DNA from: Spodoptera frugiperda
Taxonomy: Eukaryota > Arthropoda > Insecta > Lepidoptera > Noctuidae
Reading direction: 5' to 3'
Assembly: GCF_023101765.2 (NCBI RefSeq)
Contig: NC_064220.1
Span: 3,038,001 to 3,102,000, forward strand
Length of the DNA stretch: 64,000 nucleotides
Under the pieces are notes generated by a model, which worked only from the letters and a program-made list of their open reading frames with translations, was not told the origin of the DNA and made no database searches. Both the position numbers and the translations under genes were made by a program. Every line of letters starts with the position of its first letter. Position 1 is the first letter of the stretch. Below are positions 22,265-33,524 of this stretch, piece by piece.

Positions 22265-22709
22265 TTATTTTTAATTAATTTAGTATGTCTCACGATAGTT
22301 GTTATAATATTAATCAAGGTTTGTTTATTAACAGTTTTTAGAAAGCAAATATAAACAAGTATTTAAGATAGTTTTTTCCCCCATAGATTTTGATATGGAA
22401 ATCCTAATAAATATACGGACGTATCATTATTTTCGGCCCTTACTCATCTCATAGTCCGCAACCCGCGATGTTTTATAAATTTGACCACGTCCTAAAGGGA
22501 CGAAACACCTAAATCTTCCGGACAATAATGTTTCGAGATAAAAACGAGCCTGATAACGAGTGTTATACGGGCCCTCTAATGTACACAGAAGGCCGTTTTA
22601 CAAACGTTTTGAATAATCAACAATAGCTCCGGTTTTCTTGCGCATTTACGTTAATTTTGTTTAAATGTTTCCAAATTAAATCGAGCTTTGTGGACATATT
22701 GAGTATAAA
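22265..22709. other. Non-coding interval
   Basis: Apart from the trailing repeat module at its start, no supported feature. Confidence 0.4.
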
Positions 22710-23010
22710 GTGTGGGAGAGCCATGCTTCGACACGAATGGGCCGGCTCGACCGGAGTGATATTACGGCCTCACAGAAAGACGACGTGAAACAACGCTTGC
22801 GTTGTGTGAGTGAGGTTACCGGAGGCCCAATCTCTCTCGCCTATATCCCATTCCCCGATTCCCAAACAATCCTCAAATTCCTAACACCCAAATGCCGGCA
22901 ACTCACTTGTGGCAACACACCTCTGGTATATCGGGTGTCTATGGGCGGCGGCGATTGCTTACCATCAAGTGATTCGTCTACTCGTTTATCGGCTAATACC
23001 ATAAAAAATA
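22710..23010 (+). mobile_element. Retroposon family C, copy 2 (near full length)
   Basis: It runs from GTGTGGGAGAGCCATGCTTC through GAATGGGCCGGCTCGACCGG, GAGTGAGGTTACCGGAGGCC and TGTCTATGGGCGGCGGCGAT to TAATACCATAAAAAAT. It is one of the best preserved copies. Confidence 0.85.
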
Positions 23011-23694
23011 TAAATACAATGGCATATCAAAATAAAATTTAAACGGTATGCCTATTTATTATAATCGTCGAATCGCAAGAATATAGAATAATCTTATAAT
23101 AGTAATCTTAATATATAAAATCATAATCATAAAATACATGTCCACATAAAAATGCAAAGTGGTATTGGAAGAATTATTGGTTTTCATTCGACTGGACGAT
23201 TAACATACACTCGTACTGTGTACATACATAAACCGTCTATGTAGAGGAATTTAAGCCGCTTTGCCTGAGTTTTCTTTTCATTTTCAGTTTCCATTCAACC
23301 ATAGGTACCTATTTTCTTTTTGTAAGAGCTAAAATATTTATTTAAAAAAGGTTCTTCCATTATTCTTGGTACGTTTCAAAGATTTATGTTTGCTAGCTTA
23401 TCTAACAAAACATAGCTTTTTATTTTACAAAAGGTTTCTCAAATGCATTTTTAAGGATTCTAATGGTCGTTAGAAAGTGACGTGATTTGTTTTTAAATGA
23501 ATTAGTTGTTTATGTTAAGATTTATACAAATAATTTATACCTATTTAACTTGTCTGAGAGTTAAAAGGCAAATTGTGTTTCGAAAGATTGTTTTATTTAA
23601 AATAATTTGTCATTCAAAATTTGGAATAGTGCGTTGTGAAACAATCTTGTCTGATTCACTATGTCATTATCATCGATTTTTGAAGACTTTTTTC
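23011..23694. other. AT-rich non-coding interval
   Basis: No supported feature. Confidence 0.45.
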
Positions 23695-23905
23695 AGCCGT
23701 GATTGTCCTACTGCAGGGCAAAGGCCTCCCTACCCTCCTTCCACTCCTCTCTGTGCAGAGCTTGCTGTGGCCAATCCTTTAATAGGCATCCTGCCATCAT
23801 CCCGCCATCTGCTTCTGGGCCTGCCGCGACGTCTATTGACGTTGAATGGGCTCCACTCAGTGGTGAGTTTTGCCCACTGCTCGTCCGACATGCGGCATAA
23901 TAATA
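23695..23905 (-). pseudogene. LINE C-terminal relic
   Basis: The minus strand reads WAKLTTEWSPFNVNRRRGRP then RSRWRDDG, and after a frameshift REAFALQ, a stop and DNHG. This pattern (W...W.P....RRGRP..RW.DD...EAFALQW) is the C-terminal signature of a different lepidopteran RTE-like LINE from the one at 6.1 kb. It is frameshifted and lacks all catalytic domains. Confidence 0.75.
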
Positions 23906-24968
23906 TATGCTAAAATGTTTGAAGACTTAATTGGCATACATACAAATATGACTACAGACATTAAAATTAAAAATAAATTTAATATAAATAATAGAACAGA
24001 AGAAGTTTCAATAAGGAATACAAATGAATAACACCATAATACAATACAATACATTAGCTCAAGTAATTAATTCGTCGCATGTATTCAGTATGGAGTTACG
24101 GGCAACGGCTCCAGATGTAACGCCAAATCATCATCCGTATTACATAATCTGTGAATACTAATCAGCAAGCATCCCACGACAGATGTAACGAAATTAATAT
24201 GTATCGCGGTTCGTGAATTTCCCCAGTGATGGCGTGTCAAATATACCTTATTAGAAATGTAGGGATGTTCCGTCGATGTGTTGGTGAGAGCGATATTTTT
24301 TTAGAATTTGTAAAATGAAAAGAAAAAAAAAATAAGTATGAAAAGTAAATATATTTCTTTATTTTTAAATTTGGAGCGTGTTTGTCATGATTCTAATATG
24401 GTGTAGTAAAGAAAGATTATATTATTTTAAGTTATATTTTGTTACAAAACTATTAGATTTTGTGGATAAATAAACATTGAATGTCGTTCCTATGTTTCCA
24501 GGTTTGTTTTTTACACTAATGTACTAAAAAAGATATCAGTTTTTGATAAAAAAATAACGAAATAAATCTTTGTTTTCAGAAGCAACACATTAGTTTATTT
24601 GAATCCTAATTTATAAGATATACTTTTATAAGTATCTCACAAATTGTACAGAAACATATGCGCACTTGCGAAATGCAAAAATATATGTTTTATTGTATAT
24701 GCGCATTTTTGCCTACTTCGGGGAGTAAAAAGCATAACAATAATATTATATATTGTACAAACTAGAAAAATGTGAAACAAGCATATATGTATCATATTTA
24801 TAAGAACCCAAAGAAAACATCAATACCACAAAAGTTATGACAAAAAGTCGACTAAAACCATTCTGTTACTTTACAAAATTTACTTTTTCTCTTCTTCAGC
24901 CAAAACGTCTCGGCATACTGCCAGTGGAAAGTGATTTGGAAATTGTGTCATACATTTATGAAACTAAC
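23906..24968. other. Non-coding interval with a SINE E scrap
   Basis: TTGCCTACTTCGGGGAGTAAAAAGC near 24,711-24,735 is a short remnant of the family E 3' end. The rest is AT-rich and featureless. Confidence 0.4.
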
Positions 24969-25105
24969 GCCCGAATACTGAAATGCTACTCAATTTTAAG
25001 TTGTACTTAAATATTGTGCTATCTCTGTCATTTTATAAAGAATTGATAGGGACAGAACTAGTTTTGAGAGCGTCTTAAAATTGAGTAGCGTTTGAGTATT
25101 CGGAC
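24969..25105. repeat. Foldback with 32-bp arms
   Basis: The left arm (GCCCGAATACTGAAATGCTA...) and right arm (...TTTGAGTATTCGGAC) complement each other at about 28 of 32 positions, and looser pairing continues inward. It is probably an eroded MITE. Confidence 0.7.
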
Positions 25106-25459
25106 ATAAGATATTTACAACGTATAAAATCTAGATATGTACTAGAATAAAACTGTGATATGTTAATGTAACTTAAAAGTCTGCATTAAGGAGTATTTTA
25201 GACTTTGACAATAAACATAAATTGCTTTATTAGGCTCGCTGGAATGCCCTGTCGGCTGTCACGCGCTAATGGCACGCTGTTACTCGACTAATGAAAGTAA
25301 ATCGTCTACAGTCCCCGAAGACGAGACGTCGTGGAAAATATCATTGTTTCCACCATATTTAGCCACTTAAAGTTATTCATTGTAGTAAAAAGAATAAGAC
25401 TACAAGTAGCATAATAATAAAAGATATTTTAATATAGATACATATATGTTTATTATATT
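25106..25459. other. Non-coding interval, GC-richer block
   Basis: Around 25,235-25,340 GC rises, with TAAT core motifs (CGCTAATGGC, ACTAATGAAA). It could be regulatory. Nothing firmer can be said. Confidence 0.3.
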
Positions 25460-25560
25460 TTGGCTCACGAGGTTGTCGATATGTGGAATGTGGATTCGGC
25501 TATCATTGTCGTGTCGGCCAATGGGTTAATCCCTAAAAACCTCGACATCCATCTATACAG
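25460..25560 (+). pseudogene. LINE reverse-transcriptase fragment
   Basis: The translation LAHEVVDMWNVDSAIIVVSA continues NGLIPKNLD. This matches a block near the C-terminus of abundant lepidopteran LINE polymerases, usually written VVxMWxVDSAIIVPIVVSANGLI.KSLD. Two residues (PI) appear to be deleted. The flanks are AT-rich and non-coding, so only this scrap survives. Confidence 0.65.
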
Positions 25561-27918
25561 TATAAAGACTTTGATTGATGAAATAAAAAACGGAAAAAAA
25601 TATTGTTTCAAATTATCGTTGATTCAAATAAATCGACATTTATTCCGCACATCACTAGTTGACACATGTCCGGGCACGGCAAAGGGTATCGCGATGAACC
25701 GAAACCCCTCTGTACGAGGCGGCAGGATGGTGTCAAAATTAATTTGTTCACATTTAAATATAGGGGCTTTGACTGCACAGAATTAGGTTACACACAATTT
25801 GTGTTTGTTCATTGAATTTTATGGAAATTGCTAAAACGAAAAATAATTGAACAGCTATTTGGTTAGGATTTTTTAATTGATTTGATATGCTTCTGTATTG
25901 GCTGTAACGGATACAGCCAGGGGGTAAACAAATATTTAAAAAGTTTATGTAAATAATCGGGTATCGGGTATACTACAATCGTAACGAACGATTGAAATGA
26001 TAAAAGTAAATACAATTTTTTATAAACAAATATTTGTTTATTTTGTCTAATTTTTTTAGTAATTTTTGATAATATAAGATCAGTTTGATTGTGCAGGTAA
26101 AAATTATAAGGTTAGATATAGACCATGGCTGAAAATAAATAATAAAAAGGTTAGATAGATGTCACTGTCATTTTGTGAATCGCGGTGTTAAGATTCTCTT
26201 TGTACTCTCGTTATTTGAATGAGAGTTCAAGATAATATATTTAGTGAGCATCCACGTTGTATCAGTGAAAATAAATATGTATGATGAAGTTTTTGAATTA
26301 CAAACCCCAGAACTGTAGATCCTAGTCAATGGTTCTACTACAACAACATAACTAATCAACCAATCGCTCATCCAAGAGAAGATTTGTGCTTGAACTATAA
26401 TTTTTCTATTGAACTAAATATGCAAGGAACAATCTCATTGAAAGGATTTCAACAAAAGTTTGCAGAATAAGCAAAACAATTTCTGTTGCAGTTTCCTTGG
26501 GCACAATGTCTAGGTATCGACATTCCAAGGTAGCTGAGAACTTGAGAATCAATTGTAGAAAGTGGGTCACTGCGGTTCTAGTAAGCGCTTATTCACTATA
26601 GCGATAGGTCACACCCACGTCCAGAACGTTTCGCTTAAGTATATAGGATAAAGGCCCATATTTTTCTTTGTTTAATTAAAAGTACCCTTAACCGACGAGC
26701 TTGCATGAAAAGACTGATGTCTGTAGTTGATGAAGCGAAAGAGGTATGTAATACTGTCTCTGCCTACCCCCTTGGGAGACAGGCGTGAAGTTATGCATAT
26801 AAGTATGTATGTAAGATGAGAATCAATTACACAAGAGATTAGAAGATAAAAAGAACATGGTGTCTTTAATGGCTTCATGGTTTCAAAAATGACCGTAAAC
26901 AGCTCATGCCACGCGCTGTCCACTACTGGACTACGAGCCTTCTCTACATAAGAAGGTTTGCTACTATCTCCACGTTTGGTAAACATTGAGATATTACAGA
27001 GCACTGCTGTCCGATTACCGTCAAATGTGTAGTCCATTAGTTAACTTTTATAACACCCACAGAAAGAATTGGGGTGGTAACAAAATGTATTCTACTCGGC
27101 CGTTAATATGCGTTATGGTTTCAAGATATAAGTATATCAGTTTGATCGGATAAAATTCAATACTCTACACAAAGTATATATATTTATTTAAAAATCAAAA
27201 GAAACCGTGCAGTGTACATTAAGGCCTAAATAAATTTACAAAATCTCTTTTAAAGTGTTAGGGACACAATCGACTGAAGATATAATTTGATGTCACTCCA
27301 GACCCATCCCTTGAGGGTTCCGTACAACCTTAATCATGTTTAAATATAGTTAATTCAGAGGAACATTGTTATAATGAAAGGGAAAGTGAGACTCAAAGAA
27401 AATCTTTAACAATTTCGATGAAAAAATTGATCTAAATAGACATCATTAGATTTCTTTCTTCCATATTTTTTTTGGAATTAATTGTTAGTGAACACTAGAC
27501 TTGTAGCTAAATTGTGAATAACACTGTCACCATTTAAAACTAAATTGAGTCAGTTGAAAGTATTTTGTGATGGCTTGGTATTTGTCAATTTCATTCAGAG
27601 GTCTCATTGGCGATGGCACGACCATTGGATCGTTCGATTCCCTACAATATGGTTGAGTTGAGCGGTGTTATTGTACCTAATCAATTTCTTTTGACTTTGG
27701 ATCTCAGTTTGGTTTGGTTTCGTAGTACTCTCATCGACTATTACGTGTAAAACACGTAACTTAAACGGCGAAAAATGTTATTTAATATGAACATCTGTCT
27801 ATTCCTTCGAGACATAAAATACAGAAGTATATAGAAGGATATAAATAATCTATTCAGCAAATACACACCAAAAAATAAAAGGCATTATATTACGTTTGTA
27901 TTGTCAGGGGCAGTGATC
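25561..27918. other. Non-coding interval with repeat scraps
   Basis: A SINE E tail remnant (TCTGCCTACCCCCTTGGGAG) is near 26,759. The patch 26,860-27,000 has wording like dispersed repeats (CACTACTGGACTACGAGCC) but no clear ends. The rest is AT-rich and unassigned. Confidence 0.35.
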
Positions 27919-28638
27919 TGGTTTAGTGCCAATAATTTATTACTTAATGAATCGAAAACTAAATGCATTAAATTCACAACACCAAATGTTAGACATGTGA
28001 AAACCAGCATGTTAATCAAGGGCGAGGAGTTGGACCCTGTACATTCAACTATCTAGCTACAGTGGGCTCCACACGTAGATAAGTTGTCGAAAAGGCTCAG
28101 CTCTGCAGCATATGCCGTTAAAAAAATTAGAAATTTAACCGATGTAAATACAGCGCGATTAGTATACTTTAGTTATTTTCATAGTATCATGTCATATGGT
28201 ATCCTCCTGTGGGGAAATGCTGCTGACATTCAGTCTGTCTTTGTGCTGCAGAAAAGAGCCATTCGATCAATTTATAATCTTAGTCCGAGGCACTCTCTTA
28301 GGGAACTATTTAAAGAAATTAATATATTGACTGTTCCTTCTCAATACATTTATGAAAATGTAGTGTATGCTCACAAAAACATTAATTTATTCAAAAAGTA
28401 TTGTGATATACATAATATAAACACTAGAAGTAAAAACAAATATATTGTTCCCACTACTAGACTTAAGAAAATAAGTGGTTCGTTCAGATGTCAATGCATA
28501 CGCTTTTACAATAAAATTCCCAGCGATATTCAAAGTTTGAGCCTGAATAAATTTAAAAATGTTATTAAAGAAAAACTGTATAGTAAAGCTTTTTATAAAA
28601 TTAAAGACTACTTAGATGATAGTCAGGCTTGGGAGTGA
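27919..28638 (+). pseudogene. LINE reverse-transcriptase C-terminal pseudogene
   Basis: One plus-strand frame reads WFSANNLLLNESKTKCIKF (the end of the palm) and, after an in-frame TAG at 28,054-28,056, LQWAPHVDKLSKRLSSAAYA, ARLVYFSYFHSIMSYGILLW, LQKRAIRSIYN and a basic tail ending at TGA 28,636. The FLGITLD block expected between the two parts is deleted at the TAG. Upstream domains are absent, so it is a 5'-truncated copy of a Jockey/CR1-like LINE. It is related to the copy at 12.9-13.6 kb but has a different 3' UTR. Confidence 0.9.
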
Positions 28639-29213
28639 GCCGCTATAATGTCCACACAGGTCATGTTGACATGTTTGTAACACAAGTTACATTTTTATAC
28701 AATTTGACATGATATACATTAATATCATTCGATATTTTTTTTTTATTACATATTATTTTTAAAATTGTTAGTTTGAGGACCGTGCGAGAGTTTGCCTAGT
28801 CATTTCACTTTTAGTTAATTATATTCTGACAGTGTGAGCATTTGTGTGGCCTACCCAAATGTTCTTTTGGTTGGTATTGTTCGTCGGATCATTCAGCAAC
28901 AGTCGTCAGCTGAGCTAATTGTAAACTGACACATGCGTGCTGCCATCTGAACAGGTCCGCTCAAACTGCTGTGGTTCTTTCCTCAAAAGACCACTACAGA
29001 ATAAACTTGCACGGTTCTCCGACATCTCTAATTGATTTTGTCTGGACTTTAAAAGAGACTATGACCTCTGAGTTTGTTTCGGCATTTCTTCTCAGAGTAG
29101 TCGGATAGGAAATGCCGGCCTCATCTAGCTATTTGAAATATTGACGTGTAAAAGTGTTATTTTATAATCTATTTACAGAAATAAATATCATTTATCATTT
29201 ATCATTTATCATT
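28639..29213 (+). mobile_element. LINE 3' UTR and heptamer tail
   Basis: It continues directly from the polymerase frame and ends at (TCATTTA)3.7 (29,188-29,213), a 3' microsatellite tail typical of this kind of LINE. It contains GGAAATGCCGGCCTCATCTAGC, part of which recurs reversed at 43.8 kb. Confidence 0.8.
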
Positions 29214-30531
29214 GAGCTGATAAGACCAAACTCGCTAGTGCTGCCATCTAGCGACCACAAATATAATAGCTCTAATTGAAGCTGCAGTCACTGGATGTTG
29301 ATGTTTCCCCTACGGGTGTTTAGCTGTCCGTGTCATCATCGATCTGCCATCTTGTTTAGCATCGAAGTGTCAATTACCAAACACATTTGGCATCCCCCCC
29401 CTGAGGTGCAGCATCACAACACTAATACAATCAATTGGCCGGATTGATACATTATGTCGCTATAGCCTGTGGGTGTAATAATGTGGTTGTACCACCGCAG
29501 GGAAATTAATGTTTCAAATGTTACTATTATGTATATGTCATTTACTACATTAAAATATGAAAATTATCGAAAGTGTAGACAGACGTTTAGGTGCATACTA
29601 AATGTATTACCACTTCCTTCTTGCGATCACTTCTTTCAACGAGAAAGTCTAACAGAGAATAATACTTAGCAGATACTTAAAATTAATTTTAGTATGTACA
29701 AATAGTTGTTATTTTGGTCCACAGGAAACTTGTTTTGATGTTTTGTTCGTAGAACAATACTAGAGTAAGTTTCTCAGTTAAAATGATGCAAAAAAAAAAT
29801 ATAACGATATTATGCAACATTAGCATATTGTGCTCAAAACCTGATAAATAACGGTGGACGATGCAAAGTTTTTCGAAAATTAATATCAGCATCGATTCGA
29901 ACCCTCGGCCACGCTTTGCCGGTGTCGCAAATTGATGTGTGGTATAAGTCTTGAGCGACCAACGAATGGACCAAGAGGTAACATAAATAACGTTTTGAAC
30001 CGTTTATGGTTGAGAGTTTAGATCTGTGGGAAGTGGGTTTGGTAAATACATTCAAGATATGTGTTTGTTTACTCTTTGTACAATAAGAAACTTTGTATAA
30101 AGAAAAAAAACATGAGACTACAATAATTATAGTGACTAACGTAATAATAGACTTTGAACTTGTTGCAATAAAATCTTTTAAACAGAAAAAAAATGATGTT
30201 TAAAGTAAAATATGGCTTATGACGCCGTACATCGTCTATTCGGAGTTCCTTTGCGTACTCGCAGACTGCTCGGCGTTATCGCGCATGTGCGGAACCCATT
30301 AGCGTGGTGTCGCGCAGCCGCATCACCAGCCTGTCGCTCATTTATCGTTAGCCATACCCTCTCGCCCCTCTCCGCAGTCTTTACTTCTTGCGTCTGCAGT
30401 CATTCAGTCTATTGTGACCTGTTTTTCAAACCATGTGTTGAGTCCAATATATCAACATTCAACACTATTTTATTTCATCAGCATGAAGAAATGTCATACG
30501 GAAATAAAATGCTAAATAAATGTCAAATGCT
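29214..30531. other. Non-coding interval with a GC-rich block
   Basis: Positions 30,215-30,400 are clearly GC-richer and CpG-rich, open in one plus frame, but match no domain I know. They could be a promoter or exon fragment, or an unrecognised transposon. The rest is AT-rich. Confidence 0.3.
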
Positions 30532-30706
30532 AGGGAGTGGAACTCCTTGCCGGAGTCTGTGTTTCCTGATGGGTATAACCTGGGTGTCTTCAAAGCCCGA
30601 GTGAATAGGTTGCTTATGGGCAGACTTGCTCCATCGTAGGCCGCATCATCACTTACCATCAGGCGAGATAGCGGCCAAACGTCGGCCCATTTAACATAAA
30701 AAAAAA
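30532..30706 (+). pseudogene. LINE C-terminal tail with 3' UTR
   Basis: Codons 30,532-30,639 read REWNSLPESVFPDGYNLGVF then KARVNRLLMGRLAPS and a stop. WNSLP.xVFP..YNL..FK.RVNRxL is the typical end of a Jockey/CR1-like lepidopteran LINE. A short UTR (CATCAGGCGAGATAGCGGCC) and a run of A follow. Only the last 35 codons survive. Confidence 0.85.
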
Positions 30707-30960
30707 CTACAACAATAATTAAATCGCTTGTATCTTGGGCCAGGCCTCAATTTGCAAGTTTCGTGCTTCGAGCGAGTTGTACGGCACCCGCGCCGAGGGC
30801 ATTGCTTTCTTTGTAGTGTTTATTTAGATCCACCATTTTTCAAAACTCGCCGTTTCTTATGAAGTTTGTTTGAGACTTTCTTGAAAATAGTTTTAGTTTA
30901 AAAATATCATGACCATAAATAGATACGAATAATTTTTCATACAATCATAATCCATCAAAT
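30707..30960. other. Non-coding spacer
   Basis: No supported feature. Confidence 0.4.
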
Positions 30961-31210
30961 ACCGCCTCACAGAAAACCGACGTGAATCCACTTACGTTTT
31001 GTTTCGTTGTGTGAGTGAGTCCGAAGCCCAATTACCCCTCTTTCCAATTTTCCCAATCCCCTATTCCCCAACAACCCTTAAATTCCTAACCCCCAAAAGG
31101 CTGGCAACGCATTTGTAACGCTTCTGGTGTTTCAAATGTTCATGGGCGGCGGCGATTGCTTACCATAAGGTGACCCGTCTGCTTGTTTATCGGTTTATTC
31201 CATAAAAAAA
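30961..31210 (+). mobile_element. Retroposon family C, copy 3 (5'-truncated)
   Basis: It begins at CCGCCTCACAGAAAACCGAC, lacks the family C head and keeps the whole shared 3' module ending TTATTCCATAAAAAAA. Confidence 0.85.
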
Positions 31211-31263
31211 TACAGTTGCACCCTTGCACAAACGAATATGTCTTCAATATTCGTGTTTATAAT

Positions 31264-31474
31264 GTCAAAGTCAAAGTCAAAGCATTTATTTCAATTAATC
31301 CTAAATTAGGCACTTTTGAAACGTCAAATTGAATTGTCCGTCAGTCTGTCTGTCAGTGAAGCTAGGCGCTCGTTCCAAAGTGTTGCTTTTTGGAGAAGAA
31401 CGAGCAAGAAACTCCATCGTTACTCTTTTCAAAAAATGTTTTTTACAATATCTCTGATACATTATTTGATCATT
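31264..31474 (-). mobile_element. LINE 3' end, family H, copy 2
   Basis: It has the same (TTTGAC)n tail and UTR as the copy at 11.5 kb. The two are nearly identical apart from a few bases missing near TTGCTTTTTGGAG and a shorter T run. Confidence 0.8.
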
Positions 31475-31765
31475 AAATGATAAGTCGCAAGACGCTTCAT
31501 GTGGTTTCCTAAAAGTCTTTTTAATTATTCAATGAGGTTAAAAACAATCTGTTTGTGTTACTATAAATATTTTAATTAATATTATAACAGAAGGCCTAGT
31601 TCAATACAATGAAACCAATATTGTTTTGCTTCTGAGAAAATAGAACGAAATATGTTTGATCTTTCGTTTCCAAGAAGTTGTATAATGTTCATTCCCGTAT
31701 TACATAGTGAATATTAATTTCCAAAACAATTGACCAAAATGAAGTGGTCTGACGTCTGAACACAC
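31475..31765. other. AT-rich spacer
   Basis: No supported feature. Confidence 0.4.
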
Positions 31766-32032
31766 ACGTCACGCCTTTTATCCCCGAAGGGGTAGGCAGA
31801 GCACATTACGGCATGTAATGCCGCTATACAATGTACACCCACTTTTCACCATTTGTGTTATAAGTCCCATGTAGAGGGTGAGCCTATTGCCATATACTGG
31901 GTACAATTCCAGACTTCGTGCTACTACTGAGAAATTTTCGAAAATCCGAAAAAAGCCCTGTAATACTTTGCCCGACCCGAGACCTCTTGTCCCGGCAGTC
32001 GTACTTGCGACCACTCGACCAACGAGGCAGTC
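31766..32032 (-). mobile_element. SINE family E, copy 3
   Basis: The minus strand runs from GACTGCCTCGTTGGTCGAGTGGTC to GGATAAAAGGCGTGACGTG. The B-box segment is shortened to GAGGTCTCGGGTCGGG. The body is the longest in the family (TATGGCAATAGGCTCACCCT). Confidence 0.85.
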
Positions 32033-32410
32033 TGAACCTTAAGTCTTTGACTGCCAATAGAAAACTGTTGAAGGCAAATCCTCCACTAACGTCGGTCATC
32101 GGTGACCACCACGGCGTTCAATGTGTCAAGATGTCAAATCTGACCTTGTCTGACAAACCAATTGAGTATGTCTCCTCCAGGAGTTGCGCTTCACTAAATT
32201 ACTTTCAGCATTCAAAAACTCCAACGATTCTATAGAAAAGCATTTTTTAATATTTTCCATTTTGGAGCCGATCCTTTAAGAATGTGAAGCGTCTCGCCAA
32301 CTTTATTCGTATTTATGACAATGTCGTTTGATGTTTTGGAATATCAAAAATCTTCAAAATATTTTTCAGTAATGCAAACGCATAATATTCTACCTGACCT
32401 AACAATAAGG
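32033..32410. other. Non-coding interval
   Basis: No supported feature. Confidence 0.4.
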
Positions 32411-32745
32411 GCGCTTTTCCACCAGAGATGTTATGCTACGTTGCTGTGGATGCGTTTGGGTTCTACCAATCATATGCATTGGTACACATAGTTTAGCACT
32501 GGGAAAGATGCGTGCTATAGATGCGTGCTATGGACGTGTGCTATTAATGCGTGTTATGGATGTGTGCTATGGATGTGTACTATGGATGCGTGCTATGGAT
32601 AGTTTCTATCGATACCTCGCATACTCAAGCTGCACATCTTCTTCGCACCGATACATAGCTTTGTATCAGTGGAAACTGTCACATAGTTTCACAGCTTAAC
32701 TATTACATCCTTGCAACACATAGCACATCTCTGGTGGAAAAGCAC
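32411..32745. mobile_element. MITE with internal minisatellite, copy 1
   Basis: The inverted ends are GCGCTTTTCCACCAGAGATGT and ACATCTCTGGTGGAAAAGCAC, one mismatch in the outer 21. It is non-coding; the apparent open frame is only the tandem repeat. A second, shorter copy lies at 34.4 kb. No target duplication is evident, so the superfamily is open. Confidence 0.85.
32507..32597. repeat. 13-bp minisatellite, seven units, inside the MITE
   Basis: Seven consecutive 13-mers of consensus GATGCGTGCTATG follow without gaps (for example GATGTGTGCTATG, AATGCGTGTTATG). The sister element has only two units, so the array expanded or contracted after the copies separated. Confidence 0.9.
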
Positions 32746-33004
32746 CTTCAATTCCAAAACCGTTAGCTACGTTTAAAGTTCAATGGCTTTTATAGTGGCT
32801 AGTTTATTTCTAAACATCAGGCATGCATCGAAATTTCTTTAAAACTCAAATTCCTCCTCCTTGCATCGTTTATCCTCAATGCTGAGGGTCGTGACCCCGA
32901 CGAATAACTCTCTGGTTAACTATATTTCGCCATGCTGTTCTATGTCTATCAGACTGTGGTCTTCAGTGTGGCACGGATTTGGTCTGACCAACTTATCTGA
33001 CCCC
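32746..33004. other. Non-coding spacer
   Basis: No supported feature other than one arm of the target duplication of the following element. Confidence 0.4.
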
Positions 33005-33173
33005 TTTTTTTTCTTTTTTTTGAGGGGGAAAATCGTCCAATGACTTCTCCCGCCTTGGGCGAGGCGAAAGGGAGTGTCAGACTCTTACTGACTAAAAACC
33101 ACCCCGTTCCTTCTCCTGTTTTTCGACCCGAAGCCCCGGTAAACCCGCTAGGTAGTCCGCAGCTCCGGATCAG
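33005..33173 (-). mobile_element. Retroposon family B, copy 5, with 16-bp target duplication
   Basis: On the minus strand it begins CTGATCCGGAGCTGCGGACT and ends in an interrupted A run. The host sequence AACTTATCTGACCCCT occurs on both sides, defining the whole element and its 5' end. This is the best evidence that family B is a true retroposon. Confidence 0.9.
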
Positions 33174-33420
33174 AACTTATCTGACCCCTGCCCCTTGGTC
33201 TTTTCCATCGAACTTTCATGTGAGCAGCAACTTTTAAAAACTCAAATCTGTAACGTATAAAATACCTACGTACATTTCTTTTTTTTTGTAGACGCCTGGG
33301 ATATTATTATTATTTATTTAATAAGCTCCAAGTTGGATGTTGAGACTCGGAAATAATGGGAATTGCAGGTAAGTGAAAATTGTGAGGATCTTCTTACAAG
33401 CTGGCTTGCTTCCTTGGAAG
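33174..33420. other. Non-coding spacer
   Basis: No supported feature. Confidence 0.4.
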
Positions 33421-33524
33421 CAATACAATTTGTGGATCAGACAAACAGTTGCTCCGTGCGGGAATCGAATCTGCTACACGTTGCACGGCAGCCAGTTGCC
33501 CAGCCACCGCGCCTACCGTGCAGT
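33421..33524 (-). mobile_element. SINE family A fragment, copy 6
   Basis: Only the tRNA-like head and adjacent body survive (RC of GTGCGGGAATCGAATCTGCT, GCACGGCAGCCAGTTGCCCA). The rest of the body is missing. Confidence 0.8.

Noticed and set aside
26672..27037. 121-codon minus-strand frame
   Set aside because: It crosses a SINE E tail remnant and repeat-like wording, with no domain.
32507..32597. CRISPR-like regular repeats
   Set aside because: The 13-bp units are contiguous with no spacers, inside a eukaryotic MITE.
32433..32699. Cys/Arg-rich repetitive frame
   Set aside because: It is the translation of the 13-bp minisatellite inside a MITE.
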